DNA of 64,000 bases from Sva-07 sp963715285 (GCA_963715285.1 CAVQRU010000017.1:218839-282838), one strand, 5' to 3'; shown: positions 25,187 through 34,283, counted from the stretch's first letter. A program made the numbers and translations. Notes: generated by a model from the sequence alone, not told the origin.

Positions 25187-26590
25187 CTAGCCGTTGAAGT
25201 TGCGGCCGGTGAGTGACATGACGGTCTCTCCGAACAGTTCGGAGAGACTCGGGTGGGGCTGGATGAACTCGGCGATCTCGTCGACCGTCGCCTCCCAGTT
25301 GACGGCCAGGTAGCCGCCGCTGAGCTGCTCGGTCACCCACGGGCCCACCATGTGCACACCGAGCACCTGACCGGCGGAGCCGTCGGGGTTGCGCTTGGCG
25401 ATGATCTTCACGAGGCCCTCGGTCTCGCCGACGATCTGTGCACGGCTGTTGAACTTGAACGGGTGCTTGGCGACGACGACGTCGTGGCCGGCCGCCTTGG
25501 CCTGCTCCTCGTCGGGACCGGCCCACGCCACCTCGGGGTGGCAGTAGATCGCCCAGGGCACCCGGTCGTACATCACCGGCATCGGCGATTCGCCGAGCAG
25601 GTGCTTGATGACGAGGATCGCTTCGGCGTAGGCGACGTGCGCGAGCTGCGGGGTGGCGATCAGGTCGCCGACCGCGTACACGCCGGGCTCGCCGGTGCGG
25701 CAGTACTCGTCGACGACGACGAACCCGCGCTCGTCGACGACCACGTCGGTGCCCTGGAGTCCGAGCTGGTCGGCGAACGGACGGCGACCGACCGACACCA
25801 CCACGGCGTCGACCTCGACCGATTCGTCGTCACCGAACAACACGGTGGTTGCGCCGGAACCGTTCGGTGTGTGGCCCTTCACCATCACGCCCGTGCGGAT
25901 CGCGATCTTCTTCTTCTTGAACGACTTCTCCACGACCTTGGCGAGGTCGGCGTCGAGGCCGGGGAGGATCTTCGGGAGGCCCTCGAGGATCGTCACCTCC
26001 GACCCGAGGTCGGCGAAGGTCGACGCGAACTCGCAACCGATCGCGCCGCCGCCGATCACGACGACCCGTGCGGGGAGCTGGTCGAGGTCGAGGACCTCGT
26101 CGCTGGTCATGATCGGCCCGCCACGCTCGAAACCGGGGATCAGGCGCGGGACCGAACCGCTCGCAAGCATCACCGAATCGCCGCTGATGGTGGCGGTCGA
26201 CCCGTCGGCCATCGCGACGCTCACGGAACGACCGGCGCCGAGTTGGCCGACCCCGTTGAACACCTCGACCTTGCGGCCCTTGCACATCGCGGCGATGCCC
26301 TTGACCAGGCCGTTCACGATGCCTTGCTTGCGCTCCTGTGTGCGGGCGAAGTTCACCGAGGCCGGAGCGCCGGCGTCGATGCCGAAGTCGCCGGCATGGT
26401 CGACGTGACGCTTCACGGCGGCGGTCTCGAGGAACGCCTTCGCGGGGATGCAGCCGCGGTTGAGGCAGGTCCCGCCGAGCGCATCCTTCTCGACGAGGGC
26501 GACGTTCAAGCCGGCCGACGCGCCGTACAGCGCCGCCGAATAACCGCCTGGGCCGCCACCAATCACCACCAGATCGAAATGGTCACTCAC
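25187..26590 (-). CDS. lpdA: Dihydrolipoamide dehydrogenase (E3)
   Basis: 467 aa from GTG 26590 (VSDHFDLVVIGGG), which has GAGACGA upstream; GTG 26599 would add three residues. FAD-binding GGGPGGYSAALYG, redox disulfide GGTCLNRGCIP, NAD-binding VVIGGGAIGCEFASTF and C-terminal HPSLSE catalytic His-Glu. It reoxidises dihydrolipoyl groups of E2 with NAD+. First gene of lpd - E2 - lipBA; 49 bp separate it from E2. Confidence 0.93.
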   Translation of the reverse strand: MSDHFDLVVIGGGPGGYSAALYGASAGLNVALVEKDALGGTCLNRGCIPAKAFLETAAVKRHVDHAGDFGIDAGAPASVNFARTQERKQGIVNGLVKGIAAMCKGRKVEVFNGVGQLGAGRSVSVAMADGSTATISGDSVMLASGSVPRLIPGFERGGPIMTSDEVLDLDQLPARVVVIGGGAIGCEFASTFADLGSEVTILEGLPKILPGLDADLAKVVEKSFKKKKIAIRTGVMVKGHTPNGSGATTVLFGDDESVEVDAVVVSVGRRPFADQLGLQGTDVVVDERGFVVVDEYCRTGEPGVYAVGDLIATPQLAHVAYAEAILVIKHLLGESPMPVMYDRVPWAIYCHPEVAWAGPDEEQAKAAGHDVVVAKHPFKFNSRAQIVGETEGLVKIIAKRNPDGSAGQVLGVHMVGPWVTEQLSGGYLAVNWEATVDEIAEFIQPHPSLSELFGETVMSLTGRNFNG

Positions 26591-26694
26591 TCGTCTCACC
26601 GTAGCGCCGGATTCGACGGCTCGTCATCGACCATCGGACCGGCGAGCAGACCGGCGAGCGGTCGCCCCTCGACGATGCGCCGGCCGAGCGCCCC

Positions 26695-27120
26695 TCACGG
26701 CTCCGACAGCACCCAGTTGCGCTGCTCGTCGCCCCGGCGCAGGATCAGCACGCGACTCGATCCCTCGGCTGCACTGACGTCGAACTCGAGCCGGCACCGT
26801 CGTGGCGCCTCGGTGATCTCGGTGCACCGGCCGTCCGCCGGGGCGCCGAGCGGGTCGAGCCGACGGTCGCCGGTGACGAGCACGAAGCTGTCGACCGAGT
26901 CGTCGACACCACCCACGTCGACGTCGACCGCGAGGAGCGTTGCGGTCTCGCTCACTCCCACGACCGTCACCTCGACATCGCCGACCGACACCGCCTCACC
27001 GATCTCGGCCGGCTCGACCGAGGCGGTCTCGTTGGAGAGTTGGAACAGGAAGACCCCGCCCGCGAGCAGGATGGCGAGGCCGACGCCGACCGAGAGCAGC
27101 AGCAGCGTGCGGGTCTTCAT
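26695..27120 (-). CDS. Small membrane-anchored protein of unknown function
   Basis: 141 aa. N-terminal membrane anchor or signal (RTLLLLSVGVGLAILLAGGV) then an extracytoplasmic beta-rich domain with two Cys (GRCTEITEAPRRCRLE) that could form a disulfide. No family recognised. Divergent from the selenoprotein gene, sharing an 84-bp gap with a palindrome, so co-regulation or a shared envelope thiol-redox role is possible but unproven. Confidence 0.72.
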   Translation of the reverse strand: MKTRTLLLLSVGVGLAILLAGGVFLFQLSNETASVEPAEIGEAVSVGDVEVTVVGVSETATLLAVDVDVGGVDDSVDSFVLVTGDRRLDPLGAPADGRCTEITEAPRRCRLEFDVSAAEGSSRVLILRRGDEQRNWVLSEP

Positions 27121-27140
27121 CGGCGTTGCAGCCTAGGAGA

Positions 27141-27155
27141 ACGTTTCGGAAACGT
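27141..27155. promoter_or_regulatory. Inverted repeat in divergent promoter region
   Basis: ACGTTTC-G-GAAACGT, perfect 7-bp arms around one base, between divergent starts at 27120 and 27205. Operator candidate; regulator unknown. Confidence 0.5.
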
Positions 27156-27204
27156 CCCCCGACACGACATGCCCGATCGCCACCGGATCGCTAGCTTCGT
27201 CCCG

Positions 27205-27903
27205 GTGACTCCCCCCACGACGATCCGCAGACGCCGCCTGGCCATGGGCGCGGTGGTACTCGCACTGGTCGCCTCGGCCTGCTCGTCCACCGACGGTGGC
27301 AGCGACGCCGAGGTCACCGCGGTGCCGGAAGCCGCAGCGACGCCCGAGCCGACCGAGGCTCCTGACCCCGACCCGGCGGAGGAGACGACACCCTCCGCTG
27401 AACCCTCCGCCGAACCCTCCGCCGAACCCTCCGCCGAACCCACGACCGGGCCCGCCCCGGCCGACGGCGCCGACGCGGACACGACGGTCCCCGCCGCGGT
27501 GGTACCCGAGGCACTCCAGTTCACCGCACCGCTGGTGGGTGGCGGCGAGTTCGACGGCGCGGCGTACGCCGACAAGCCGACCGTGTTCTGGTTCTGGGCG
27601 CCCACTTGAAGCGCGTGCAACCGTGAAGCCCCCTCGGTCGAGGAGGCAGCAGTGAAGTTCCAGGACTCCGCCAACTTCATCGGCGTCGCATGGACCGGCA
27701 GCGACGACTCGTTCCAGGCGTTCATCGACGAGCACGGTCTCACGTTCCCGCAGATCAGCGACGACCCCGGCGCGGTGTTCGACCGGTTCGGCATCTCGTA
27801 CCAGCCTGCGTTCGTCGTGGTGAAGACCGACGGATCGACCGAACTGATCGCGGGAGCCGTCGACGGCGACCTCCTCGACCAGATCATCTCCGAAGCCGCG
27901 TGA
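27205..27903 (+). CDS. Probable selenoprotein: TlpA/thioredoxin-like lipoprotein with UxxC motif
   Basis: 232 residues if the in-frame UGA at 27607-27609 is read as selenocysteine (U135). Start GTG 27205 gives signal peptide TIRRRRLAMGAVVLALVAS with lipobox Cys26; ATG 27169 is an alternative. Next comes a Pro/Glu/Ala-rich linker with an AEPS repeat, then a thioredoxin-like domain: TVFWFWAPT-U-SACNREAP. The UGA falls exactly on the first Cys of WAPxCxxC; Cys138 is kept. After it the frame continues as a proper TlpA domain (FIGVAWTGSDDSFQAFIDEH, FGISYQPAFVVVKTDG with cis-Pro). A bacterial SECIS-like hairpin follows. Probably an extracytoplasmic thiol/selenol oxidoreductase. Alternative: nonsense mutation or sequence error (TGC to TGA). 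Confidence 0.8.
27628..27647 (+). promoter_or_regulatory. bSECIS-like hairpin for UGA recoding
   Basis: Stem 27628-27635 with 27640-27647 (seven pairs, one C-A mismatch) closes a four-base loop GGTC at 27636-27639. The loop starts 27 nt after the UGA, within the 16-37 nt window usual for bacterial SECIS elements, and begins with GG as those loops require. SelB would bind here. Prediction by eye, not by folding software. Confidence 0.7.
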
Positions 27904-27980
27904 GCCCACTCGACACCGACCACGCACGCTGAGCCGGCTCGGTCGAGCCGATCCAGCGGAACGCTCCTACGCTCGGAGTC

Positions 27981-28877
27981 ATGCGCGTCGCCATCACCGG
28001 ATCAACGGGCCTCATCGGCTCAGCCCTGAAACCCCACCTCGAATCGCTCGGCCACGAGGTGATCCGCGTCGTTCGGGGCAACCCGTCGGGCACCGACATC
28101 GTGTGGTCGCCGGCGGACTGCCGGATCGACACGCACGCCCTCGACGGTGTCGATGCGGTGGTGCACCTCGCCGGCGCGGGAATCGGTGACAAACGGTGGA
28201 CCGACGACTACAAGCGGGAGCTGCTCGAGAGCCGCACCAAGGGCACGACGCTGATCTCCGAAGCGATCGCGGCGGCCGACGACGGCCCGACGGTGTTCCT
28301 GTCCGGCTCGGCGATCGGCATCTACGGCGCTCGCGGCGACGAGGACCTCGACGAGACGTCGGCGCCGGGCACCGGCTTCCTCGCCGACATCTGCGTCCAG
28401 TGGGAACAGGCCACGGGGATGGCCGAGGCCGCCGGTGCCCGCGTCGTCCATCTGCGCACCGGCATCGTGCTGTCGGCGAAGGGCGGCGCGCTCAAGAAGC
28501 AGCTGCCGCTGTTCAAGTTCGGACTCGGCGGCAAGATGGCCGGGGGCACGCAGTGGCAGAGCTGGATCTCGATCGACGACGAAGTCGCAGCGATCGCACA
28601 CCTGCTCACGTCCGAGACCTCCGGTGCCGTGAACCTCACGGCGCCGAACCCGGTGACCAACGCCGAGTTCACCGAGGCGCTCGGCGACGCGCTCCACCGC
28701 CCGACGTTCCTCCCGATCCCGAAGTTCGGGCCCAAGCTCCTGCTCGGTGGTGAACTCGCCGACAACCTGCTGTTCTCCGGCCAGAAGGTGCACCCCCGCG
28801 TGCTCGAGGCCGACGCCGGGTTCAGCTTCCAGCACCCCGATCTGCCGACGGCGCTGAAGGCGCTCCTGGCGAAGTGA
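27981..28877 (+). CDS. NAD-dependent epimerase, TIGR01777 (YfcH-like) SDR family
   Basis: 298 aa. Extended SDR with nucleotide motif ITGSTGLIGSAL, VVHLAGAGIGDKRW and SGSAIGIYGARGDEDLDE, C-terminal DUF1731-like end (QKVHPRVLEADAGFSFQHPD). YfcH/TIGR01777 proteins are conserved but their substrate is unknown. First of three + strand genes, 11 bp before the FAD oxidoreductase. Confidence 0.9.
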   Translation: MRVAITGSTGLIGSALKPHLESLGHEVIRVVRGNPSGTDIVWSPADCRIDTHALDGVDAVVHLAGAGIGDKRWTDDYKRELLESRTKGTTLISEAIAAADDGPTVFLSGSAIGIYGARGDEDLDETSAPGTGFLADICVQWEQATGMAEAAGARVVHLRTGIVLSAKGGALKKQLPLFKFGLGGKMAGGTQWQSWISIDDEVAAIAHLLTSETSGAVNLTAPNPVTNAEFTEALGDALHRPTFLPIPKFGPKLLLGGELADNLLFSGQKVHPRVLEADAGFSFQHPDLPTALKALLAK

Positions 28878-28887
28878 CGGGCGAGCG

Positions 28888-30141
28888 ATGACGCGCCCCG
28901 ACGCCCCGGTCGTCGTCGTCGGCGCCGGGCTCGCCGGCCTGTCCTGTGCCGTCGCGCTCCACGAGGCCGGTGTCGCGGTCCGAGTCGTCGAAGCCTCCGA
29001 CGGTGTCGGCGGCCGGGTACGTACCGACCTCGTCGACGGCTACACCCTCGATCGCGGATTCCAGGTGGCGCTCACCGCGTACCCCGAGATGCATCGCCAG
29101 CTCGACATGGACGCGCTCGACCTCCGGGCGTTCGATCCTGGCGCGCTCGTGTGGCGTGACGGCAAGGGCTCGGTCGTCGGCGACCCGTTCCGCCGACCCG
29201 GCACCACGTTCGCCACCGCGACGGCGCCGATCGGCTCCGTGTTCGACAAGGCGCGCATCGGGCTGCTGCGTCATCGGTTGCGCAGCGTGCATCCGGTACA
29301 GCTCCTGCGCGGCGAGGACACCTCGACGCGCGATGCGCTCGCTGACGCCGGGTTCTCCGACACGATCGTCGACCGGTTCTTCCGGCCGCTCGTCGGGGGC
29401 ATCCAACTCGACCCCGAGCTCGCGGACAGCCGGCGCATGTTCGACATCATCTTCCGGATGCTGGCCGACGGCGACTCGGCCGTCCCCGCCGCGGGCATGC
29501 AGGCGATCCCGGACCAGCTCGCGGCTCGCCTGCCGGCCGACGCGATCGAGTTCGGCGCCCGCGCGGTCGCGACCACGAATCGAGCCGTCATGCTCGAGGG
29601 CGACACCGAACAGCCGGCCGCCGCCGTGGTCGTGGCCACCGAAGGACCGGTCGCCGCCGACCTGCTCGGCCTGCCACCGGTGGTGTCGAAGTCGGTCGGC
29701 GCGGTGTACTTCTCGGCGCCGGAGGCCCCGATCGCCTCGAAGTTCGTGGTCCTCGACGGCACCGGTCGGGGGCCCGTGCTCAACGTCGCCGTCATGAGCA
29801 ACGTCGCGCCCACCTACGCGCCCGTGGGCCGCCACCTCGTCGTGGCGGCGATGCCCGGCCACGTCGGCGACACGATCGTCGACGACGCTCGCGCGCAGCT
29901 GCGCGGCTGGTGGGGTGCGCAAGTCGATGCGTGGGACCACGTCCGCACCTACCGGATCGCGCACGGTCAACCAGGACAGCGGCCACCGTTCGACCCCAAG
30001 CAGCGCGTGGAGCTCCCCGACGGTCGATTCGTCTGCGGCGACCACCGGGACACGGCGTCGATCCAGGGCGCGATGTACTCCGGGCGTCGCACTGCGCTGG
30101 CGGTTGCGGCAGCGATCGGTCACACTGGGCCGCATGGCTGA
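28888..30141 (+). CDS. FAD-dependent amine oxidase/phytoene desaturase-like oxidoreductase
   Basis: 417 aa. Dinucleotide motif VVVGAGLAGLSCAVALHEAG with VVEASDGVGGRVRTD, GYTLDRGFQV (substrate-side motif) and a C-terminal FAD motif VCGDHRDTASIQGAMYSGRR. The GGRVRT block and end motif place it with the protoporphyrinogen oxidase/carotenoid desaturase-like flavoproteins; substrate unknown. Overlaps the SRPBCC gene by 8 bp, so the two are likely co-translated. Confidence 0.85.
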   Translation: MTRPDAPVVVVGAGLAGLSCAVALHEAGVAVRVVEASDGVGGRVRTDLVDGYTLDRGFQVALTAYPEMHRQLDMDALDLRAFDPGALVWRDGKGSVVGDPFRRPGTTFATATAPIGSVFDKARIGLLRHRLRSVHPVQLLRGEDTSTRDALADAGFSDTIVDRFFRPLVGGIQLDPELADSRRMFDIIFRMLADGDSAVPAAGMQAIPDQLAARLPADAIEFGARAVATTNRAVMLEGDTEQPAAAVVVATEGPVAADLLGLPPVVSKSVGAVYFSAPEAPIASKFVVLDGTGRGPVLNVAVMSNVAPTYAPVGRHLVVAAMPGHVGDTIVDDARAQLRGWWGAQVDAWDHVRTYRIAHGQPGQRPPFDPKQRVELPDGRFVCGDHRDTASIQGAMYSGRRTALAVAAAIGHTGPHG

Positions 30142-30646
30142 CGGGAACGAGAACCATCCGACCGCGCACACCGACGAGCGGATCGAACGAGGGATCCGAT
30201 TCGTGTCCGCCGAACCGCAAGCGATCTTCGACCTCCTCGCCGACCCGAGCCAGCACCCACTGATCGACGGGTCGGGCACGGTCAAGGCCGCCTCCGCCGA
30301 TCTGCCCGACCGGCTGGAGCTCGGCTCGAAGTTCGGGATGTCGATGAAGATGGGTGTTCCGTACTCGATCACCAACGAGGTCGTCGAGTTCGAGGAACCC
30401 AACGTGATCGCCTGGCGACACACCGGTCACCACGTGTGGCGGTATCGCCTGCGTCCCGTCGACGGCGGTACCGAGGTGACCGAGGAGTTCGACTGGGGGG
30501 TGGCCCGCGTGCCCTTGGTGTTGAAGCTCACCGGCACCCCGAAGCGCAACGCCAAGGCGATCGAGGCCACCCTCGATCGCCTCGCTGCCCACTTCGCCGA
30601 CGACACCGACACCGACCCCGGCGCCGTCACCGACTCGACGGAGTGA
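30134..30646 (+). CDS. SRPBCC (polyketide cyclase/START-like) family protein
   Basis: 170 aa. START-like fold pattern: FVSAEPQAIFDLLADPSQHP, NEVVEFEEPNVIAWRHTGHH, RYRLRPVDGGTEVTEEFDWG, and a C-terminal helix (TLDRLAAHF). Such proteins bind small hydrophobic ligands. The ATG overlaps the FAD oxidoreductase stop, suggesting a joint role with its product. Confidence 0.82.
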   Translation: MADGNENHPTAHTDERIERGIRFVSAEPQAIFDLLADPSQHPLIDGSGTVKAASADLPDRLELGSKFGMSMKMGVPYSITNEVVEFEEPNVIAWRHTGHHVWRYRLRPVDGGTEVTEEFDWGVARVPLVLKLTGTPKRNAKAIEATLDRLAAHFADDTDTDPGAVTDSTE

Positions 30647-30680
30647 CGTCGATCACACCGCTGAGCAGGACCTTTGACCA

Positions 30681-30695
30681 TCACAACAATTGTGA
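30681..30695. promoter_or_regulatory. Palindrome upstream of marR, probable autoregulatory operator
   Basis: TCACAA-CAA-TTGTGA, 6-bp arms, 22 bp before the MarR start and just before its ribosome site GAGGGAGGGG. MarR proteins usually bind such AT-rich palindromes in their own promoter. Confidence 0.6.
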
Positions 30696-30716
30696 GGGAG
30701 GGGTAGCGTCGATGGC

Positions 30717-31166
30717 ATGGGAACGAACTGGCTCACCCCCGGTGAGATGGACGCCTGGCGCACGTACATCGAGACCTATGCCGACCTCGTCGCGGCGATC
30801 GAACGCGACCTCAGCGTCCACGACCTGACCCTCGGCGACTACCAGGTGCTGGTGTACCTGTCGGAGGCCGACGGTCATTCGATGCGCATGTGCGATCTCG
30901 CCGACCGTCTCCAACTGTCGCCGAGCGGGCTCACCCGACGGCTCGACGGCCTGGTGAAGGCCGGCCTCGTCACCCGGGTGCCGTCCACCGAGGACCGCCG
31001 CGTCATGATGGCCCAGCTCACCGAGGCTGGTTTCGCCTCGCTCCGCGACGCCGCGCCCGACCACGTCGACAGTGTCCGGCGCCACATCTTCGATCACCTC
31101 GACGAACAACAGGTCGCCGCGATGGCGTCGATCTTCACGGCGATCAGCGCCGGCCTCGAATCGTGA
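30717..31166 (+). CDS. MarR family transcriptional regulator
   Basis: 149 aa. Winged helix-turn-helix 50-115: GHSMRMCDLADRLQLSPSGL, TRRLDGLVKAGLVTRVPSTE, DRRVMMAQLTEAG; helical ends for dimerisation (FDHLDEQQVAAMASIFTAI). ATG 30717 follows a strong GGAGGGG; ATG 30712 is out of frame. Its TGA overlaps the argJ GTG, so it is translated with argJ. Ligand unknown. Confidence 0.9.
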   Translation: MGTNWLTPGEMDAWRTYIETYADLVAAIERDLSVHDLTLGDYQVLVYLSEADGHSMRMCDLADRLQLSPSGLTRRLDGLVKAGLVTRVPSTEDRRVMMAQLTEAGFASLRDAAPDHVDSVRRHIFDHLDEQQVAAMASIFTAISAGLES

Positions 31167-32320
31167 CCACGCTGCCGGCCGGCTTCCGCAGTCACGTCGC
31201 GAACATCGGTGTCAAGGACGACACCGATGACTTCGTGGTCGTCGCCGCCGATGCCGCGTCGCCGACGGCCGCCGTCTTCACGAAGAGCCGCTTCGCCGGC
31301 CCGAGTGTCACGCTCAGCCGTGCGAACGTCGCGGACGGCGTCGCCCGCGCCGTGGTGGTGATCTCGAAGAACGCCAACGTCGCCACCGGACCGGACGGCC
31401 ACGCCGATGCGATCGAGATCGCTCGCTCGGTTGCAGCACGGCTGGGTTGCGAGCCCACCGAGGTGGTCGTCACGTCGACCGGCGTCATCGGGCGTCGCTA
31501 CCCCATCGAGCGGGTGCGTGCCGGCATCGCCGCACTGCCGTCGTCGCTGACGTCGGACGACGCGGACGGACCCGCCCGCGGGATGATGACCACCGACACC
31601 CACCCCAAGGTCGCCGAGGCCACGGTCGCCGGCAGTGCCGCTCGTGTGGTCGGCATGGCGAAGGGGGTCGGGATGATCGAGCCCGACATGGCGACGCACA
31701 TCTCGCTGCTGTTCACCGACGCCGAGCTGTCGTCCACCGCCCTCGATGCCTGCTTCCGCCGCGTCGTCGACCGGACCTTCAACTGCGTGAGCGTCGACTC
31801 CGACACCTCGACGAGCGATTCGTCGGTGATCATCGCGTCGGGAGCGGCCGGCCCGGTCGACCTCGACGCCTTCGAGACCGCGCTGTACGACGTGGCGCTC
31901 GACCTGACCAAGCAGATCGCCCGGGATGGCGAGGGTGCCCATTCACTGATCGAGGTCCACGTCGACACCGCTCGGGATCGAGCGCAGGCCAAACGCGTCG
32001 CGAAGGCGATCGTCAACTCGCCGCTGGTGAAGACCGCGGTCCACGGCGGCGACCCGAACTGGGGCCGCGTGGCGATGGCGATCGGAAAGTGCAGTGACGA
32101 CACCGACATCGACCAGGACAAGGTCGTGATCCGCTTCGGCGACACCGAGGTGTACCCGACCCTCCTCGACGACGAGGCCCTCGCCGCCCTGTCGGGCTAC
32201 ATGCGCAGCCCCGACGTCCGGATCCACGTCTCGCTCGCCACCGGTGACGAGTCGGCCACCGTCTGGGGCTGCGACCTCAGCGACGACTACGTCCGGTTCA
32301 ACGCCGACTACACCACCTGA
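31163..32320 (+). CDS. argJ: Glutamate N-acetyltransferase / amino-acid acetyltransferase ArgJ
   Basis: 385 aa. ArgJ of arginine biosynthesis transfers acetyl from N-acetylornithine to glutamate and in bifunctional forms uses acetyl-CoA. Seen: VFTKSRFAGPSV, VVTSTGVIGRRYP, self-cleavage site region KGVGMIEPDMATHIS (Thr nucleophile of the beta chain), and DPNWGRVAMAIG. Start GTG 31163 overlaps the MarR stop (GTGA). No argB, argC or argD is next to it, unusual for an arg gene. Confidence 0.92.
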   Translation: MTTLPAGFRSHVANIGVKDDTDDFVVVAADAASPTAAVFTKSRFAGPSVTLSRANVADGVARAVVVISKNANVATGPDGHADAIEIARSVAARLGCEPTEVVVTSTGVIGRRYPIERVRAGIAALPSSLTSDDADGPARGMMTTDTHPKVAEATVAGSAARVVGMAKGVGMIEPDMATHISLLFTDAELSSTALDACFRRVVDRTFNCVSVDSDTSTSDSSVIIASGAAGPVDLDAFETALYDVALDLTKQIARDGEGAHSLIEVHVDTARDRAQAKRVAKAIVNSPLVKTAVHGGDPNWGRVAMAIGKCSDDTDIDQDKVVIRFGDTEVYPTLLDDEALAALSGYMRSPDVRIHVSLATGDESATVWGCDLSDDYVRFNADYTT

Positions 32321-32401
32321 GGGCCACCCGATTCGACCCCTCCGAGCGACGGCCGCGGCCTTCCCGCGCGCTTCGGACCGATCGTTGTGGGAGCATTCGC
32401 C

Positions 32402-33424
32402 ATGGCCGAATCACCGTTGTTGGCCCACCTCGCGAAGCTCGGCGCGACCGAGGCCCAGCTCGCCGACCTCGACGACGGCCAGCTGATCGGCCTCGCAGGA
32501 GATCTGCAGCTCTCGGCAGGCCTCTCGCTCACGCTCGACGATGTCGCCCGCGAGGCTGGTTGCGACCCGGACGAGGTACGAGCGATCTACGAAGGTCTGG
32601 GTCTCCGGGTCGAGGACCTGGCCGGGTTCGGCGAGGGCGACGTCGCGCTGATTTCGTTGATCGCGAGCGACACGAGCGGGATCATCGACACGGTCGGGCC
32701 ACAGCTCCTGCGGGTCGCGGGCAGCGCGCTCTCTCGATTGGCCGAGGCGGCGGTCGCCGCGTACGTGCAAGACGTCGAGCATCACGACGACGAGCGCGAC
32801 CTGATCGCCGAGGCGGATCAGAACGCGTTCGCCTCCACGCTCGTCCTGGTCCTCGGGGATCTGCTCCCGACGGTCTTCCGGCACCACATGTGGACGTCGG
32901 TCCGGCGACAACGGATCGCGCAAGACGGCGTCGCCGCGCCGGAGGTCGTCCGTCTGGCTGTCGGCTTCGTCGACCTCGTCGGGTTCACCTCGTTCTCGCG
33001 CTTTGCGTCACCAGCCGAATTGATCGCGACGATCGAGGGGTTCGAGCGCCGAGCGTTCGAGACGGCACATCGCTTCGGTGGGCGAATCGTGAAGAGCATC
33101 GGTGACGAGGTCATGATCGCGGCGCCGGACGCTCGAACGGTCGCTGCGATCGCGCTGGAACTCGTCGACACCACGGGCGACGATCCCTCCGTTGCGCCTC
33201 GCGGCGGTGTCAGCGCCGGTGACGTGCTGTTCCGCTTGGGCGATTACTACGGTCCGGTGGTCAATCTCGCGTCGCGACTCACCGCCGAAGCGGTCCCCGG
33301 CGAGGTGCTGACCGATCAGTCGAGCGGTGTCGGACCGGACATGACGCTGCAGCCGGCGGGTCGCCGAACGCTCAAGGGGTTCACCGAACCGGTCGCGGTG
33401 TGGACAGTCGAGCCAGCCAGCTGA
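32402..33424 (+). CDS. Class III adenylate/guanylate cyclase
   Basis: 340 aa from ATG 32402, preceded by GGGAG; GTG 32387 is a weaker option. N-terminal ~180 residues form a helical regulatory region of the actinobacterial cyclase type (LLAHLAKLGATEAQLADLDD, YVQDVEHHDDERDL). The catalytic domain has metal Asp in GFVDLVGFTSFSR, second Asp in KSIGDEVMIAAPD and the NxxxR pair in VNLASRLTAEAVPGEVLTDQ, so it should be active. ATP versus GTP choice is not assigned. Stand-alone gene. Confidence 0.9.
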   Translation: MAESPLLAHLAKLGATEAQLADLDDGQLIGLAGDLQLSAGLSLTLDDVAREAGCDPDEVRAIYEGLGLRVEDLAGFGEGDVALISLIASDTSGIIDTVGPQLLRVAGSALSRLAEAAVAAYVQDVEHHDDERDLIAEADQNAFASTLVLVLGDLLPTVFRHHMWTSVRRQRIAQDGVAAPEVVRLAVGFVDLVGFTSFSRFASPAELIATIEGFERRAFETAHRFGGRIVKSIGDEVMIAAPDARTVAAIALELVDTTGDDPSVAPRGGVSAGDVLFRLGDYYGPVVNLASRLTAEAVPGEVLTDQSSGVGPDMTLQPAGRRTLKGFTEPVAVWTVEPAS

Positions 33425-33448
33425 CTCCGTGCGGCAGCGTGTGCAGCA

Positions 33449-34225
33449 TCACTTCGGCGGCATCCTGATGCCGCCGTCGACGCGGATCGACTCGGCGTTC
33501 ATGTAACTGTTGGTGACGCACTCGAGCACCATCGACGCGAGCTGTTCGGGGTCGCCGAGGCGCTTGGGGAACAGCACACCCTTCTGGAGGTTCTCCTTGA
33601 ACGCCTCGCTGGCCTCGCCCTCGCCGTAGATCGGCGTGTCGATGAGGCCCGGAGCCACGGTGTTGACGCGGATGCCGACGGCGGAGAGGTCGCGGGCGAT
33701 CGGGAGGGTCATGCCGACGACGCCACCCTTGGAGGCCGAGTAGCTCGCCTGGCCGATCTGGCCGTCGAACGCTGCGACCGAAGCGATGTTGACGATCGCT
33801 CCGCGCTCGCCGTACTCGAGCGGTTCGGTCGTGCTCATCGCCGTGGCGGCGACGCGGATGCAGTCGAAGGTGCCGATCAGGTTGATCGCGATGACCTTCT
33901 TGAACGCGTCGAGGTTGGCGGCCGACTCGAGCGTGCCGTCCTTGCCGACCGTGCGCTGGGCCCATCCGATGCCGGCGGAGTTGACCAACACGCGCAGGGG
34001 GCCCATCGACTTGGCCATCTCGACGGCGTTGACGATGTCGTCGGTGTTGGTGACGTCGACCTTGCAGAACGCACCGCCGATCTCGTCGGCGAGTTCGTTC
34101 CCCTTGTCCTCCTGCAGGTCGGCGATCACGACCTTGGCTCCGCGGGCAGCCAGCATCCGTGCTGACGCGGCCCCGATCCCGGAGGCTCCACCTGTGACGA
34201 CTGCGCTTGCACCAGAAATGTCCAT
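33449..34225 (-). CDS. Short-chain dehydrogenase (3-hydroxyacyl-CoA dehydrogenase type 2-like)
   Basis: 258 aa. Classical SDR: cofactor motif VVTGGASGIGAASARML, NSAG at 87, catalytic Ser-Tyr-Lys in NIASVAAFDGQIGQASYSAS with Lys following (KGGV), and PGLIDTPI. The DISGASAVVTGG start and ARDLSAVGIRVNTVAPGLID fit the HSD17B10/fadB2-like subgroup acting on 3-hydroxyacyl-CoA. NADH preference likely from Asp at the end of strand 2 (VIADLQ). Confidence 0.88.
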   Translation of the reverse strand: MDISGASAVVTGGASGIGAASARMLAARGAKVVIADLQEDKGNELADEIGGAFCKVDVTNTDDIVNAVEMAKSMGPLRVLVNSAGIGWAQRTVGKDGTLESAANLDAFKKVIAINLIGTFDCIRVAATAMSTTEPLEYGERGAIVNIASVAAFDGQIGQASYSASKGGVVGMTLPIARDLSAVGIRVNTVAPGLIDTPIYGEGEASEAFKENLQKGVLFPKRLGDPEQLASMVLECVTNSYMNAESIRVDGGIRMPPK

Positions 34226-34283
34226 GGCCGCGAAACCTATTCGGCGAGGGGCCGCAACGAGGAATCGGGCAGCGGCCGCCGGG

